Assembly (NCBI GenBank): GCA_910584075.1
Contig: CAJTZI010000059.1
Span: forward strand, 1 to 11,050
Source of the DNA: an uncultured Oscillibacter sp.
GTDB taxonomy: Bacteria; Bacillota; Clostridia; Oscillospirales; Oscillospiraceae
Direction of reading: 5' to 3'
DNA length: 11,050 nt
Each line of letters starts with the position of its first letter. Positions within the stretch are counted from its first letter, which is position 1. Positions 1 through 6,548 of the stretch are shown here, one piece after another. A program made the translations under genes and the position numbers. The notes below the pieces were generated by a model. It did no database searches, was not told where the DNA came from, and saw only the letters and a program-made list of their open reading frames with translations.

Positions 1-67
1 CACGGACCGGGAAAAATTCCAGGATGAGCTGCTGGACGCCATCCGGGAGATGGGCCGCGCGGAATAA
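1..67 (+). CDS. Probable ABC transporter ATP-binding protein, C-terminal end (partial)
   Basis: The window opens inside a reading frame (codons from base 2) that ends at TAA 65-67. The visible tail begins TDREKFQDELLDAI and continues to the stop with REMGRAE. A charged 'DR..F...LLD.I..MG' tail is common at the end of BceA/LolD-type ABC ATPases. The next gene, 125 nt downstream on the same strand, is an FtsX/BceB-type permease, which normally follows its ATPase partner. No nucleotide-binding motif (Walker A, signature, Walker B) falls within the window, so the call rests on context plus a 21-residue tail. Confidence 0.55.
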   Translation, partial: TDREKFQDELLDAIREMGRAE

Positions 68-94
68 GGGCGCGGCGGTTCCGGGAAAACGAGC

Positions 95-126
95 CGGCCC
101 CTGCAAGAGCCTCCACGCAGGGGCCG
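95..126 (+). other. GC-rich hairpin between ABC ATPase and permease genes
   Basis: A perfect 10-bp stem (95-104 with 117-126) encloses a 12-nt loop. It starts 27 nt after the stop of the upstream gene. No run of T follows; the downstream bases are C- and G-rich. It therefore does not look like a normal intrinsic terminator. More likely roles are mRNA stabilisation or processing, or tuning of permease expression relative to the ATPase. Confidence 0.5.
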
Positions 127-192
127 CCGCCCCCGGGGGCCCGCCGCCTTCCACGTTCCACCGTTTTCTCCATGATTAAGAAAGGTGATTTT

Positions 193-2334
193 ATGAGACA
201 TTTTTCAGAAGTCTACGCCCTGATGCGGAGAAAGAATCAGAGGCAATACGCCCTGCTGGCGGGGTGCTGCTTCTTCTCCGTGCTCCTCATCACCGCCTAT
301 GTCTGCATGATGCGGGCCCCCACGGTGCTGAACGTCCTCCCCGAGGGGGGCGACAGCCGCAAGCAGGTGATGATGATCTTCACCCTGGCGGTCATCGGCT
401 GCGCCGTGTTCACCACCTACGCCTCCGGCCTCTTCTTCCGGCAGAAGTCCCGGGAGACCGGCGTGTTCCTGGCCCTGGGGGCCACCCGGGCCCAGGTGCG
501 GGGGGAGCTGTACCGGGAGCTGGGAGTGATCTCCCTGGGCTCCTGCGCCGCCGGGGCCCTTTTGGGCGGGCCGCTGGCCTGGATTTTGTGGCAGGCTTTC
601 CGGCTTGCCGTGGTGGACACCGAGGAGATGCGGCTGGTGTTTGACCCTAACGCCTATGTATTCTCCCTGGCCTTCTCCGCCTTTGTCATCGCCATGATGT
701 TCTTCCTGGGGAGCCGGTCCGTGAAGCGGACCAACATCATCGACATCGTCCAGGAGTCCCACAAGTCCGAGCCCATCCGGGATGTCCCCCGGTGGTACGG
801 GCCCGTTGGCATCGGCCTGCTGGCCCTGGGGGGCTTTCTGGGCTATATGTCCTCCTTCTTCTTCATAAGCGTTCTCCACTGGTATCCCCCCGAGGGGCTG
901 ACCGCGATCTTTTACGTCCCCGCTTTGATTGGCCTCTATATGATTCTCCTGCACACGGTGGTCAACGGCTGGAACGGGAAAAAGAAGCTCTACAAGGACC
1001 TGATCGCCACCAGCCAGATGCGCTTTCAGGGCCGCCAGACGGTGCGGAATATGCTGGTGATGACCCTGCTGATTGCCGGCGCGTACTTCGGCAGCTTCTT
1101 CACCCCCATGCTGGGCACCGGGTCCATGATTGAATACGATACCCGGCCTGTGGACTATGTGTATAACTTCCGGGCAGACCAGGACATCCCCCTGGAGGAG
1201 GAGGTCCGGGCCCTGGCGGAGGAGTACGGTGTGACCATCACGGACTTCGCCGCCGTCCCCATGCTCCGCCTGGCGGTGGACGGCCAGGACCACATTGAGG
1301 AGGAGGGCCCCATGGGCACCACTTGGCGCGCGGAGTACAAAGAGGTCATGAGCACCGAGCTGTTTCTTTCCGCCTCCGGCTACGAGGCTTTGACGGGGGA
1401 GCATGTGGACCTGGCCGGCGGCGAGATTCGCGGCGTCGTCGACGTGGAGGGGAGCAAACTGGGCTTTGCCCCGGACAAGAGCCTCGTGACCAACTATCTG
1501 ACCGGGGACCAGCTCCCCGTCACGTCCCTGGAGCCCCTGCGCTATGACAGCCTCTTCGGGCGCTATGTGATGAACGACGCCGACTTTGCCGACCTTGGGG
1601 CGGGCCTGACGGAGGAGTGGCGGGAGACCCAGGTCTGCTTCAACGTGGAAAACTGCGAGGAGACCTATGACTTCGCCAAAGCCCTGTTCAACGAGATTGT
1701 GGACCGCTCTACCATAGACGTGGCCCAGTTCAGCGGCTGGGACCCGGTAATCCGGGACCAGTACCTGGCGGAGGAGGGCGTTTATTTCCTGGACCGGGAG
1801 AACTGCGCGGAATACGGCTTTACTGTCATCGACTACGCTCAGCGGGACAGCTCCGCCTTCCGGCTGGGCTGGCACTACATGCCTGCGTTCCGGATTCTGG
1901 ACAGGACGGACTTTGTAAAGACGGTGGCGGTGTTCCTCATCCTCTTTGTCTTTGTGGCTGTGGTGTGCTTTGCCGCCGTGTTTGTGATTGCCTATACCCG
2001 GTGCATGACCATTGCCCTGACAAACCGGAAGGTCTACGACGACCTCAGGCATTTGGGGGCCTCCAACGCCTATCTCCGCCGCTCCGTCCGGGGGCAGGTG
2101 AAGCGGGTGTTCCTGGTGCCCGCCCTGGCGGGCACCAGCCTGATCTACGCCTTTTATGTCATGATTATGTACTTCAACGGCAGTCCCGCAGGTATTACGC
2201 CCAGCGAGGCGGCGGGCCTTCTGGCCGACCTGGCGGTGGTGGCGGCGGTGTCCGCCCTGATCTACGGCGTGTACCGCCTGACCCTGGCCCAGGTGTGCCG
2301 GGCCCTGGACATCCACAGGCGGAGCCAAACATAA
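193..2334 (+). CDS. FtsX/BceB-type ABC transporter permease (antimicrobial-peptide type)
   Basis: This is a 713-residue membrane permease. ATG 193 is preferred over the in-frame ATG at 172 because AAAGGTG (181-187) lies just upstream of it. Ten hydrophobic segments are visible: one near residues 19-40, six more before residue 312, then a soluble stretch of about 260 residues (312-575), and three helices at the C-terminus. Seven helices, a large extracellular domain and three more helices is the BceB architecture. That family senses or removes peptide antibiotics such as bacitracin and usually works with a BceRS-type two-component system. Each half carries an FtsX signature next to a membrane segment: 'SRETGVFLALGATRAQV' and 'DDLRHLGASNAYLRR'. 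The ATPase partner probably lies just upstream. The substrate cannot be read from sequence, and no kinase or regulator is in the window. Confidence 0.85.
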   Translation: MRHFSEVYALMRRKNQRQYALLAGCCFFSVLLITAYVCMMRAPTVLNVLPEGGDSRKQVMMIFTLAVIGCAVFTTYASGLFFRQKSRETGVFLALGATRAQVRGELYRELGVISLGSCAAGALLGGPLAWILWQAFRLAVVDTEEMRLVFDPNAYVFSLAFSAFVIAMMFFLGSRSVKRTNIIDIVQESHKSEPIRDVPRWYGPVGIGLLALGGFLGYMSSFFFISVLHWYPPEGLTAIFYVPALIGLYMILLHTVVNGWNGKKKLYKDLIATSQMRFQGRQTVRNMLVMTLLIAGAYFGSFFTPMLGTGSMIEYDTRPVDYVYNFRADQDIPLEEEVRALAEEYGVTITDFAAVPMLRLAVDGQDHIEEEGPMGTTWRAEYKEVMSTELFLSASGYEALTGEHVDLAGGEIRGVVDVEGSKLGFAPDKSLVTNYLTGDQLPVTSLEPLRYDSLFGRYVMNDADFADLGAGLTEEWRETQVCFNVENCEETYDFAKALFNEIVDRSTIDVAQFSGWDPVIRDQYLAEEGVYFLDRENCAEYGFTVIDYAQRDSSAFRLGWHYMPAFRILDRTDFVKTVAVFLILFVFVAVVCFAAVFVIAYTRCMTIALTNRKVYDDLRHLGASNAYLRRSVRGQVKRVFLVPALAGTSLIYAFYVMIMYFNGSPAGITPSEAAGLLADLAVVAAVSALIYGVYRLTLAQVCRALDIHRRSQT

Positions 2335-2392
2335 CCGGGCATCCGCCCGGTGGCAAAAGAGAGACGGCGCGGATGCGCCGTCTCTCTTTTTT
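2335..2392. terminator. Tandem hairpins; bidirectional intrinsic terminator
   Basis: Two hairpins separate the convergent permease and DUF4330 genes. The first (CCGGGC/GCCCGG, 2335-2350) begins directly after the permease stop. The second has a 13- to 16-bp perfect stem (2355-2370 with 2375-2390) and a GGAT loop, and ends in TTTTTT at 2387-2392. On the minus strand the same stem ends in TTTT, so it can serve both genes. Confidence 0.9.
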
Positions 2393-2415
2393 CAGCTCTC
2401 AGCCAGTCCCGCCGG

Positions 2416-2904
2416 TCACTCGCCCCAGCGGACATCCACAATGGTGCCGTCGGCGAACTCAATGAACTCGCTCTTTAAGATGTAGTCCGTCTTGCCGATG
2501 CGGACCTCCTGGTCTCCCACCTTGGTGGTCATGACCTCCATGGTGGGGGTCTCCGTCTCCGCGGTAAACAGCAGCGTGGTATGGGTCTCGTCCAGTATCC
2601 ACTCGCCGTCCGCGCTGAGGACGTAGTAGGGCTCCCGGTCCACGGCCACAATCTGGCCTCCCACCAGGGCTCCGGAGGCCATCAGCTTGGAGGGCAGGTG
2701 ATTGACGCAGTTCTCGTACAGCTCCGCCGGGACACCCTCCACCTTCACCACGTATGTGACCTTGGTCATCTCCCGGGGGGCGCCGGCGGTGTCGTCCGGC
2801 CCCAGCAGCTTCCAGCCCAGCAATGCCGCCGCCGCCAGAATCAAGATGACGGCGATGATGTCGATGATGTTGAATCTTCCAACCCGTTTTGCTTTTTGTT
2901 CCAT
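2416..2904 (-). CDS. DUF4330 family single-pass membrane protein
   Basis: This 162-residue protein has a basic N-terminus (MEQKAKRVGRFN) and one hydrophobic segment at about residues 12-34 (start IIDIIAVILIL). A soluble domain of about 125 residues follows, predicted to lie outside the membrane. The 'RFNIIDIIAVILIL' start and overall layout match the DUF4330 family, whose function is not known. The soluble part is rich in short beta-type stretches, and I see no catalytic motif. ATG 2904 has a strong GGAGGAG site at 2909-2915. The gene is divergent from the glycosyltransferase-CsaB gene and appears to share a promoter palindrome with it. That suggests, but does not prove, a role in the same cell-wall polymer pathway, for example in assembly or export. 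Confidence 0.8.
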   Translation of the reverse strand: MEQKAKRVGRFNIIDIIAVILILAAAALLGWKLLGPDDTAGAPREMTKVTYVVKVEGVPAELYENCVNHLPSKLMASGALVGGQIVAVDREPYYVLSADGEWILDETHTTLLFTAETETPTMEVMTTKVGDQEVRIGKTDYILKSEFIEFADGTIVDVRWGE

Positions 2905-2923
2905 GTGTCTCCTCCATATCTTC

Positions 2924-2952
2924 TGGACAAGGTTTCCAAAGTATTATATAAT
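2924..2952 (+). promoter_or_regulatory. Predicted distal promoter reading toward the GT4-CsaB gene
   Basis: TGGACA (2924-2929) and TATAAT (2947-2952) are separated by 17 bp, a near-consensus sigma-A promoter. Transcription from here would give a leader of about 285 nt before ATG 3245. Its -10 shares four bases with the minus-strand -10, so the two directions should compete for polymerase. Confidence 0.55.
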
Positions 2953-2957
2953 ACTTT
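2938..2957. repeat. Perfect 20-bp palindrome overlapping divergent -10 boxes
   Basis: AAAGTATTATATAATACTTT is identical to its own reverse complement. It contains TATAAT on the plus strand (2947-2952) and on the minus strand (2948-2943). Its symmetry makes it a candidate operator as well as a two-way promoter core. Flanking bases break the symmetry (C on both sides). Confidence 0.85.
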
Positions 2958-2971
2958 CCGGCAATACACAA
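2943..2971 (-). promoter_or_regulatory. Predicted promoter of the DUF4330 gene
   Basis: Reading the minus strand, the -10 box TATAAT is at 2948-2943 and a weak -35 box TTGTGT is at 2971-2966, 17 bp apart. Predicted transcription starts about 30 nt upstream of ATG 2904. The -10 is perfect and the -35 matches only TTG. Confidence 0.6.
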
Positions 2972-3244
2972 GAGACAATTCGGAAGTTTCCTTTTCACTT
3001 CCATATTGCCGCATGGAGCTTCCGTCAATTTCAGCAAAGCCATTTGTTCCCACAGCCGCCCGCCGCTTACCCAAGGCAGGAGATCAGAGAGAGGGGAATA
3101 TCGGCGGCTATGGAAAGATAAAGGGCATGGACTTTATCTTTGAGATCGAAAGCTGGCTGCTTGTATGAGCATCTTGATGAAACCTTGAAGCGTCAAGCAG
3201 CGGCAAAGTGAAAACGAAATTCAAAATTTACGGAAAGGCACTCT
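2960..3244 (+). other. AT-richer, structured intergenic region before the GT4-CsaB gene
   Basis: About 285 nt with lower GC than the neighbouring genes and no convincing gene. One frame runs open to 3168, but it lacks a ribosome site and protein-like composition. The region holds a 10-bp inverted repeat at 3114-3141 (AAAGATAAAG, 8-nt loop). An 8-bp repeat, GCTGCTTG (3156-3163) with CAAGCAGC (3194-3201), overlaps a smaller hairpin CTTGA-AGCG-TCAAG (3184-3197); the two cannot form together. I cannot match it to a known riboswitch class. It could be a regulated leader, an operator region, or unconstrained spacer. Confidence 0.4.
3140..3169 (+). promoter_or_regulatory. Candidate proximal promoter for the GT4-CsaB gene
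   Basis: TTGAGA (3140-3145, five of six consensus bases) and TATGAG (3164-3169, four of six) are 18 bp apart. The -35 box overlaps the right arm of the inverted repeat at 3114-3141, so that repeat could act as an operator. This is weaker than the distal promoter at 2924-2952 but gives a shorter leader of about 70 nt. Confidence 0.3.
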
Positions 3245-5473
3245 ATGAAGGTCATTCATCTCATCAGCGGCGGGGATTCCGGCGGAGCCAAGACCCACGT
3301 CCTCAGCCTGCTGCAAAACCTGAACAGGACCATTACAGCCCAGCTGGTGTGCTTCCGGGACGGTCCCTTCGCCCAGGAGGCCCGGGCCATGGGCATCCCC
3401 ACGGAGATCATGGCGGGAAATCATATCTTTCGGATCCGGCGGCAGCTGGCGGCCTATATCCGGGAGGGAGGCTATCAGATTATCCACTGCCACGGCTCCC
3501 GGGCAAACATGATCGGCGCCATGCTGCGAAAGCCCACCGGACTGCCGGTGGTCAGCACCATCCACAGCGACTACCGCATCGACTATATGGGCCGTCCCCT
3601 CAGCCGCCTCACCTTCGGCACCATCAACGCCCTGGCTCTGCGGCGGCTGGATTACCGCATCGGCGTGTCCGACGCCATGGTGGAGCTGCTGATCTCCCGG
3701 GGCTTTGCCCCGGACCGGTTCTACGCCATATACAACGGCATCGACTTCACTCCCGCCCCGGACCAGGGGGACCGGCTGGAGTACCTGCGGGAGCTGGGGG
3801 CGGACGTGGATGCGGATTCCGTGGTGGTGGGCATCGCCGCCCGGCTGAACCCGGTGAAGGATATGACCACCCTGCTCCGGGGCTTCGCCGCCGCCTGCCG
3901 GGAGTGCCCCCGCCTGCGGCTCATCATCGCCGGGGACGGCGAGGAGCGGGGAAGGCTGGAAGCCCTGGCTCGGGAGCTGGGGGTGGAAAAACAGGTCACC
4001 TTCGCCGGGTGGATCTCCGGCGGCATGGACCGCTTTTACAGCGCCCTGGACATCAACACCCTCACCTCCCTGTCCGAGACCTTCTCCTACGCCCTGACGG
4101 AAGGGGCCCGGTTCCATCTGGCCACCATCTCCACCGCCGTGGGCGGCATTCCAAACCTCATCGACACCGGCGTCAACGGCTATCTCTTCACCCCCGGGGA
4201 CTGGGAGACCCTGGGCCGCCGTCTGGCGGACCTGGGCAGCAACGACGCCCTGCGGCGTGACATGGGAGAGCGCCTCTATCAGAAGGCCTCCTCCCAGTTC
4301 TCCATCCAAAAGACCGTGGACACCCAACTCCACATTTACGGCGAGATCCTCCGGCGCCATGCCCGCCCAAACAAAGACCGGGACGGCGTGGTCATCTGCG
4401 GAGCCTACGGCCGGGGAAACGCCGGGGACGACGCCATTCTGGAGGCCATTTTGCAGGAGATGCGCTCCATCGACCCGGATATGCCGGTGACGGTGCTGTC
4501 CAAAAACCCCAAGGAGACCCGGCTGAGCTACCGGGTGCGCTCCGTCAGCCGGATGAACATCTCCGGCTGGCTGGGGGCCATGAGGCGGGCAAAGCTCTAT
4601 ATCAACGGCGGCGGCAGCCTAATCCAGGACGTAACCTCCCGGCGGTCCCTGTGGTTCTACCTTTTGAATATCCGCGCCGCCAAACGGGCAGGCTGTGCCG
4701 TGCAGATGTACGGCTGCGGAATCGGCCCCGTCACCCGGGGCAACCACCGCCAGCTCTCCGCCAGAACGCTGAACCGGTATGTGGACGTCATCACCCTGCG
4801 GGAGCCGGACTCCCTGGAGGAGCTCAAGTCCATGGGGGTGACGGAGCCGGAGATCCTGCTGACGGCGGACCCGGCCCTGACCCTGCGCCCCGCGGGGAAC
4901 GACGTGGTGGACAGCGTCCTTCTGCGCGCCGGCATCCCGCCCCGGGGGCGGTATCTCTGCTTCGCCCTGCGCCAATGGCCCGGTTTCACCGAGAAGGCCC
5001 CCCTCTTCGGTCAGGCGGCCCGGTACGCCTATGAGACCTACGGCCTGACACCGGTGTTTGTATCGGTGGAGAAGGGACCGGACTCCGCCGCGGGCCGGAC
5101 GGCCGCCCAGGGGCTGGACGGCATCCCCCACTATTTCCTGGACAGCGCCGGAAACGCAGGCGCCATCATCGGCGCCCTGTCCCGGATGGAGGCGGTGGTG
5201 TCCATGCGTCTCCACGCCCTGATCTTTGCCGCCGGACAGGGCATCCCTCTGGCGGGGGTGGTATACGATCCCAAGGTGTCCGCCTTCCTGCGGTATATCG
5301 GGCAGGAGACCTTCACGGATCTGGACGCTCTGACGGCGGAGAAGCTGAACGCCATGATCGACCGGGCCGCGGCCCAGGCCGCCCATCCGGAGGCCCAGGC
5401 CGCTGCGGTGGCCCGTCTCCAGGAGATGGAGCACGGGAACGTCTCCACCGCCCGCCGTCTTCTGGAACTATGA
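3245..5473 (+). CDS. csaB: Fusion: GT4 glycosyltransferase + CsaB-type polysaccharide pyruvyltransferase
   Basis: This 742-residue protein has two enzyme domains. Residues 1 to about 370 are a GT-B fold, family 4 glycosyltransferase. They show the N-terminal glycine-rich 'GGDSGGAKTHV', 'YNGID' (163-167), 'AARLNPVKD' (198-206) and the EX7E motif with E278 and E286, which binds the nucleotide-sugar donor. Residues from about 380 to 742 are a polysaccharide pyruvyltransferase: 'GRGNAGDDAIL' (from G389), 'INGGGSLIQD', 'GCGIGPV', and 'MRLHALIFA' with R655 and H657 in the conserved family motif. CsaB adds pyruvate ketals, from phosphoenolpyruvate, to secondary wall polymer, which then anchors SLH-domain proteins. 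ATG 3245 follows GGAAAGG at a good distance. Joining both steps in one chain suggests that sugar addition and pyruvylation act on the same wall-polymer intermediate. No secretion signal is seen, so it should act at the cytoplasmic membrane face. Confidence 0.88.
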   Translation: MKVIHLISGGDSGGAKTHVLSLLQNLNRTITAQLVCFRDGPFAQEARAMGIPTEIMAGNHIFRIRRQLAAYIREGGYQIIHCHGSRANMIGAMLRKPTGLPVVSTIHSDYRIDYMGRPLSRLTFGTINALALRRLDYRIGVSDAMVELLISRGFAPDRFYAIYNGIDFTPAPDQGDRLEYLRELGADVDADSVVVGIAARLNPVKDMTTLLRGFAAACRECPRLRLIIAGDGEERGRLEALARELGVEKQVTFAGWISGGMDRFYSALDINTLTSLSETFSYALTEGARFHLATISTAVGGIPNLIDTGVNGYLFTPGDWETLGRRLADLGSNDALRRDMGERLYQKASSQFSIQKTVDTQLHIYGEILRRHARPNKDRDGVVICGAYGRGNAGDDAILEAILQEMRSIDPDMPVTVLSKNPKETRLSYRVRSVSRMNISGWLGAMRRAKLYINGGGSLIQDVTSRRSLWFYLLNIRAAKRAGCAVQMYGCGIGPVTRGNHRQLSARTLNRYVDVITLREPDSLEELKSMGVTEPEILLTADPALTLRPAGNDVVDSVLLRAGIPPRGRYLCFALRQWPGFTEKAPLFGQAARYAYETYGLTPVFVSVEKGPDSAAGRTAAQGLDGIPHYFLDSAGNAGAIIGALSRMEAVVSMRLHALIFAAGQGIPLAGVVYDPKVSAFLRYIGQETFTDLDALTAEKLNAMIDRAAAQAAHPEAQAAAVARLQEMEHGNVSTARRLLEL

Positions 5474-5481
5474 CCACAGGC

Positions 5482-5515
5482 AAAATCCCCGAAGGCCGCC
5501 GCCTCCGGGGATTTT
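5482..5515. terminator. Bidirectional intrinsic terminator
   Basis: A 10-bp stem AAAATCCCCG/CGGGGATTTT (5482-5491 with 5506-5515) continues past one A-C mismatch into AGGC/GCCT with a CGCC loop. It starts 8 nt after the GT4-CsaB stop and lies just beyond the stop of the small minus-strand gene at 5529. Each strand ends in TTTT, so it can terminate both transcripts. Confidence 0.85.
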
Positions 5516-5528
5516 CTCCACATATTTT

Positions 5529-5726
5529 TCAATCTCCCGCCAGCCGGGACACCGGCGGAGCGCATCGCGTCCGCTGAGCGGCGATGGTCTCCAGCGTGTC
5601 TCCCAGCTGGATCAGAATCGCCGCTGTTAAACCCAGGTCCGCGTCGTTCAGCCGGGATGCAATGGCCACCGCCAGGGTGTTAACGGAGGTCGTCAGAGCC
5701 AGGGGATCACAGTCGCAGTTTCTCAT
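5529..5726 (-). CDS. Small DUF6774-like hypothetical protein
   Basis: A 65-residue protein starting MRNCDCDPLALTT. A Cys-x-Cys near the start is followed by a helical core containing 'VNTLAVAIA', 'LTAAILIQLGDTLETIA' and a tail PPVSRLAGD. The Cys-rich start, the two short helices and 'QLGDTL.TIA' resemble the small Clostridia proteins classed as DUF6774, from memory; function is unknown. I chose ATG 5726 over the in-frame ATG 5738 because GGGTGAT (5736-5730) sits in front of 5726, while nothing suitable precedes 5738. It is the last gene of the minus-strand operon, 55 nt after the YetF stop, and ends at the shared terminator. Confidence 0.6.
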   Translation of the reverse strand: MRNCDCDPLALTTSVNTLAVAIASRLNDADLGLTAAILIQLGDTLETIAAQRTRCAPPVSRLAGD

Positions 5727-5781
5727 ATCATCACCCATGACAGGATATGCGGAAACAGGGCGGAAGGTACGCGGGAACCGT

Positions 5782-6483
5782 CTACCGCTTCTTCGCCTCC
5801 ATGGGAAACACCGTCAGCTTCTCGTTTCCGTCCCACACTGCCAGGAAGACCTCCCCCTCGTTCTGGTACCCCTGGCGGAGGAGAGAGCGCCGGATCCACT
5901 CCTCTTCCTTTCCCGCCTGACGGATGTTGTCCCGCAGCATCTGCCCATCCATGATAAAGGGCGTCTGCAAATGGGATTGTTTGGGGGACAGGTCCAGGTC
6001 CGTGGGCGTGGCAGGGCGGTCCTTCTCCTTTGGCAGGAAGCTGACGGAGCCGTTGTGCTCCAGCACCGCCGTCTGGAGCTGGCTCAGGTCAAACCAGCCG
6101 CCAATCCGGCAGTACGTCAGAAACTCGTTCAGGTCCAGCTTGGACTTTTTCAGATTTTTACGGTAGATGACGCCGTTCTCCAGCAGCACCAGGGGCTTTC
6201 CTGTGATCCAGGCCCGGAGCTTCAAGGACTTGCAGGTGATGATGGAGATCAGAACAGCCACCAGCCCGTAGACCACCATAGCGGTGAGGGGCTTGACCGG
6301 CTCCTCCAGTTCCGTTGCCAGTTCCGCGGCGATGGAGCCCACGGTGATGCCGGTGACATAGTCGAACATGGTCATCTGGGACACCTGCTTGGTGCCCATC
6401 ATCTTGGTCAAAAGGAACATCACCGCGATGGACAGCAGCGCCGTCAGCGCGGTGAGCCCCGCCTGAGGCAGAATCTCTGACAT
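5782..6483 (-). CDS. DUF421/YetF family membrane protein
   Basis: A 233-residue protein with three hydrophobic segments near residues 4-28, 40-55 and 66-86, then a cytoplasmic domain from about residue 95. Family features include 'MFDYVTGITVGSIAAE', 'GKPLVLLENGVIYRKNL' and 'TYCRIGGWFDLSQL', followed by 'AVLEHNGSVSFLPK'. This is the YetF/DUF421 pattern. The biochemical role of the family is not settled; several Bacillus members are linked to spore or stress physiology. ATG 6483 is preferred over the in-frame start at 6504: GGGAGG (6495-6490) lies 6 nt upstream of 6483, and the longer start would lie inside the preceding hairpin. The ribosome site is part of that hairpin's 3' arm (see 6484-6540), which is unusual. 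Confidence 0.85.
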   Translation of the reverse strand: MSEILPQAGLTALTALLSIAVMFLLTKMMGTKQVSQMTMFDYVTGITVGSIAAELATELEEPVKPLTAMVVYGLVAVLISIITCKSLKLRAWITGKPLVLLENGVIYRKNLKKSKLDLNEFLTYCRIGGWFDLSQLQTAVLEHNGSVSFLPKEKDRPATPTDLDLSPKQSHLQTPFIMDGQMLRDNIRQAGKEEEWIRRSLLRQGYQNEGEVFLAVWDGNEKLTVFPMEAKKR

Positions 6484-6540
6484 AAAAAACCTCCCGCGGC
6501 ACAATCGGCCATTGATTACATGGCTATTGTGCCGCGGGAG
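6484..6540 (-). terminator. Terminator-like hairpin that contains the ribosome binding site of the YetF gene
   Basis: A perfect 15-bp stem pairs 6491-6505 with 6526-6540. An inner stem (GCCAT/ATGGC, 6508-6512 with 6520-6524) closes a 7-nt loop. On the minus strand it begins 8 nt after the CLC stop codon and is followed by TTTTTT (6489-6484), as in an intrinsic terminator. The YetF start codon comes immediately after that T run. GGGAGG (6495-6490), the only good ribosome site for YetF, overlaps the 3' arm by five bases. The hairpin can thus reduce both read-through and translation of YetF. Confidence 0.8.
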
Positions 6541-6548
6541 ACCCTTCT

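Noticed and set aside
205..2328. Long minus-strand open frame opposite the ABC permease
   Set aside because: Its composition is rich in H, G, P and Q with no recognisable motif, it has no ribosome site, and it mirrors a clear membrane protein with FtsX signatures. It is a by-product of GC-rich codon use.
3013..3168. Possible small gene in the AT-rich intergenic region
   Set aside because: An ATG and open frame exist but there is no ribosome site, no recognisable composition and it overlaps the inverted repeats.
3208..4260. Plus-strand frame starting just before the GT4-CsaB gene
   Set aside because: Proline-, arginine- and glycine-rich out-of-frame translation of the glycosyltransferase; the frame from 3245 carries the conserved motifs and ribosome site.
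3221..4360. Minus-strand open frame opposite the glycosyltransferase half
   Set aside because: No ribosome site or motif; the plus strand shows conserved GT4 motifs in the same place.
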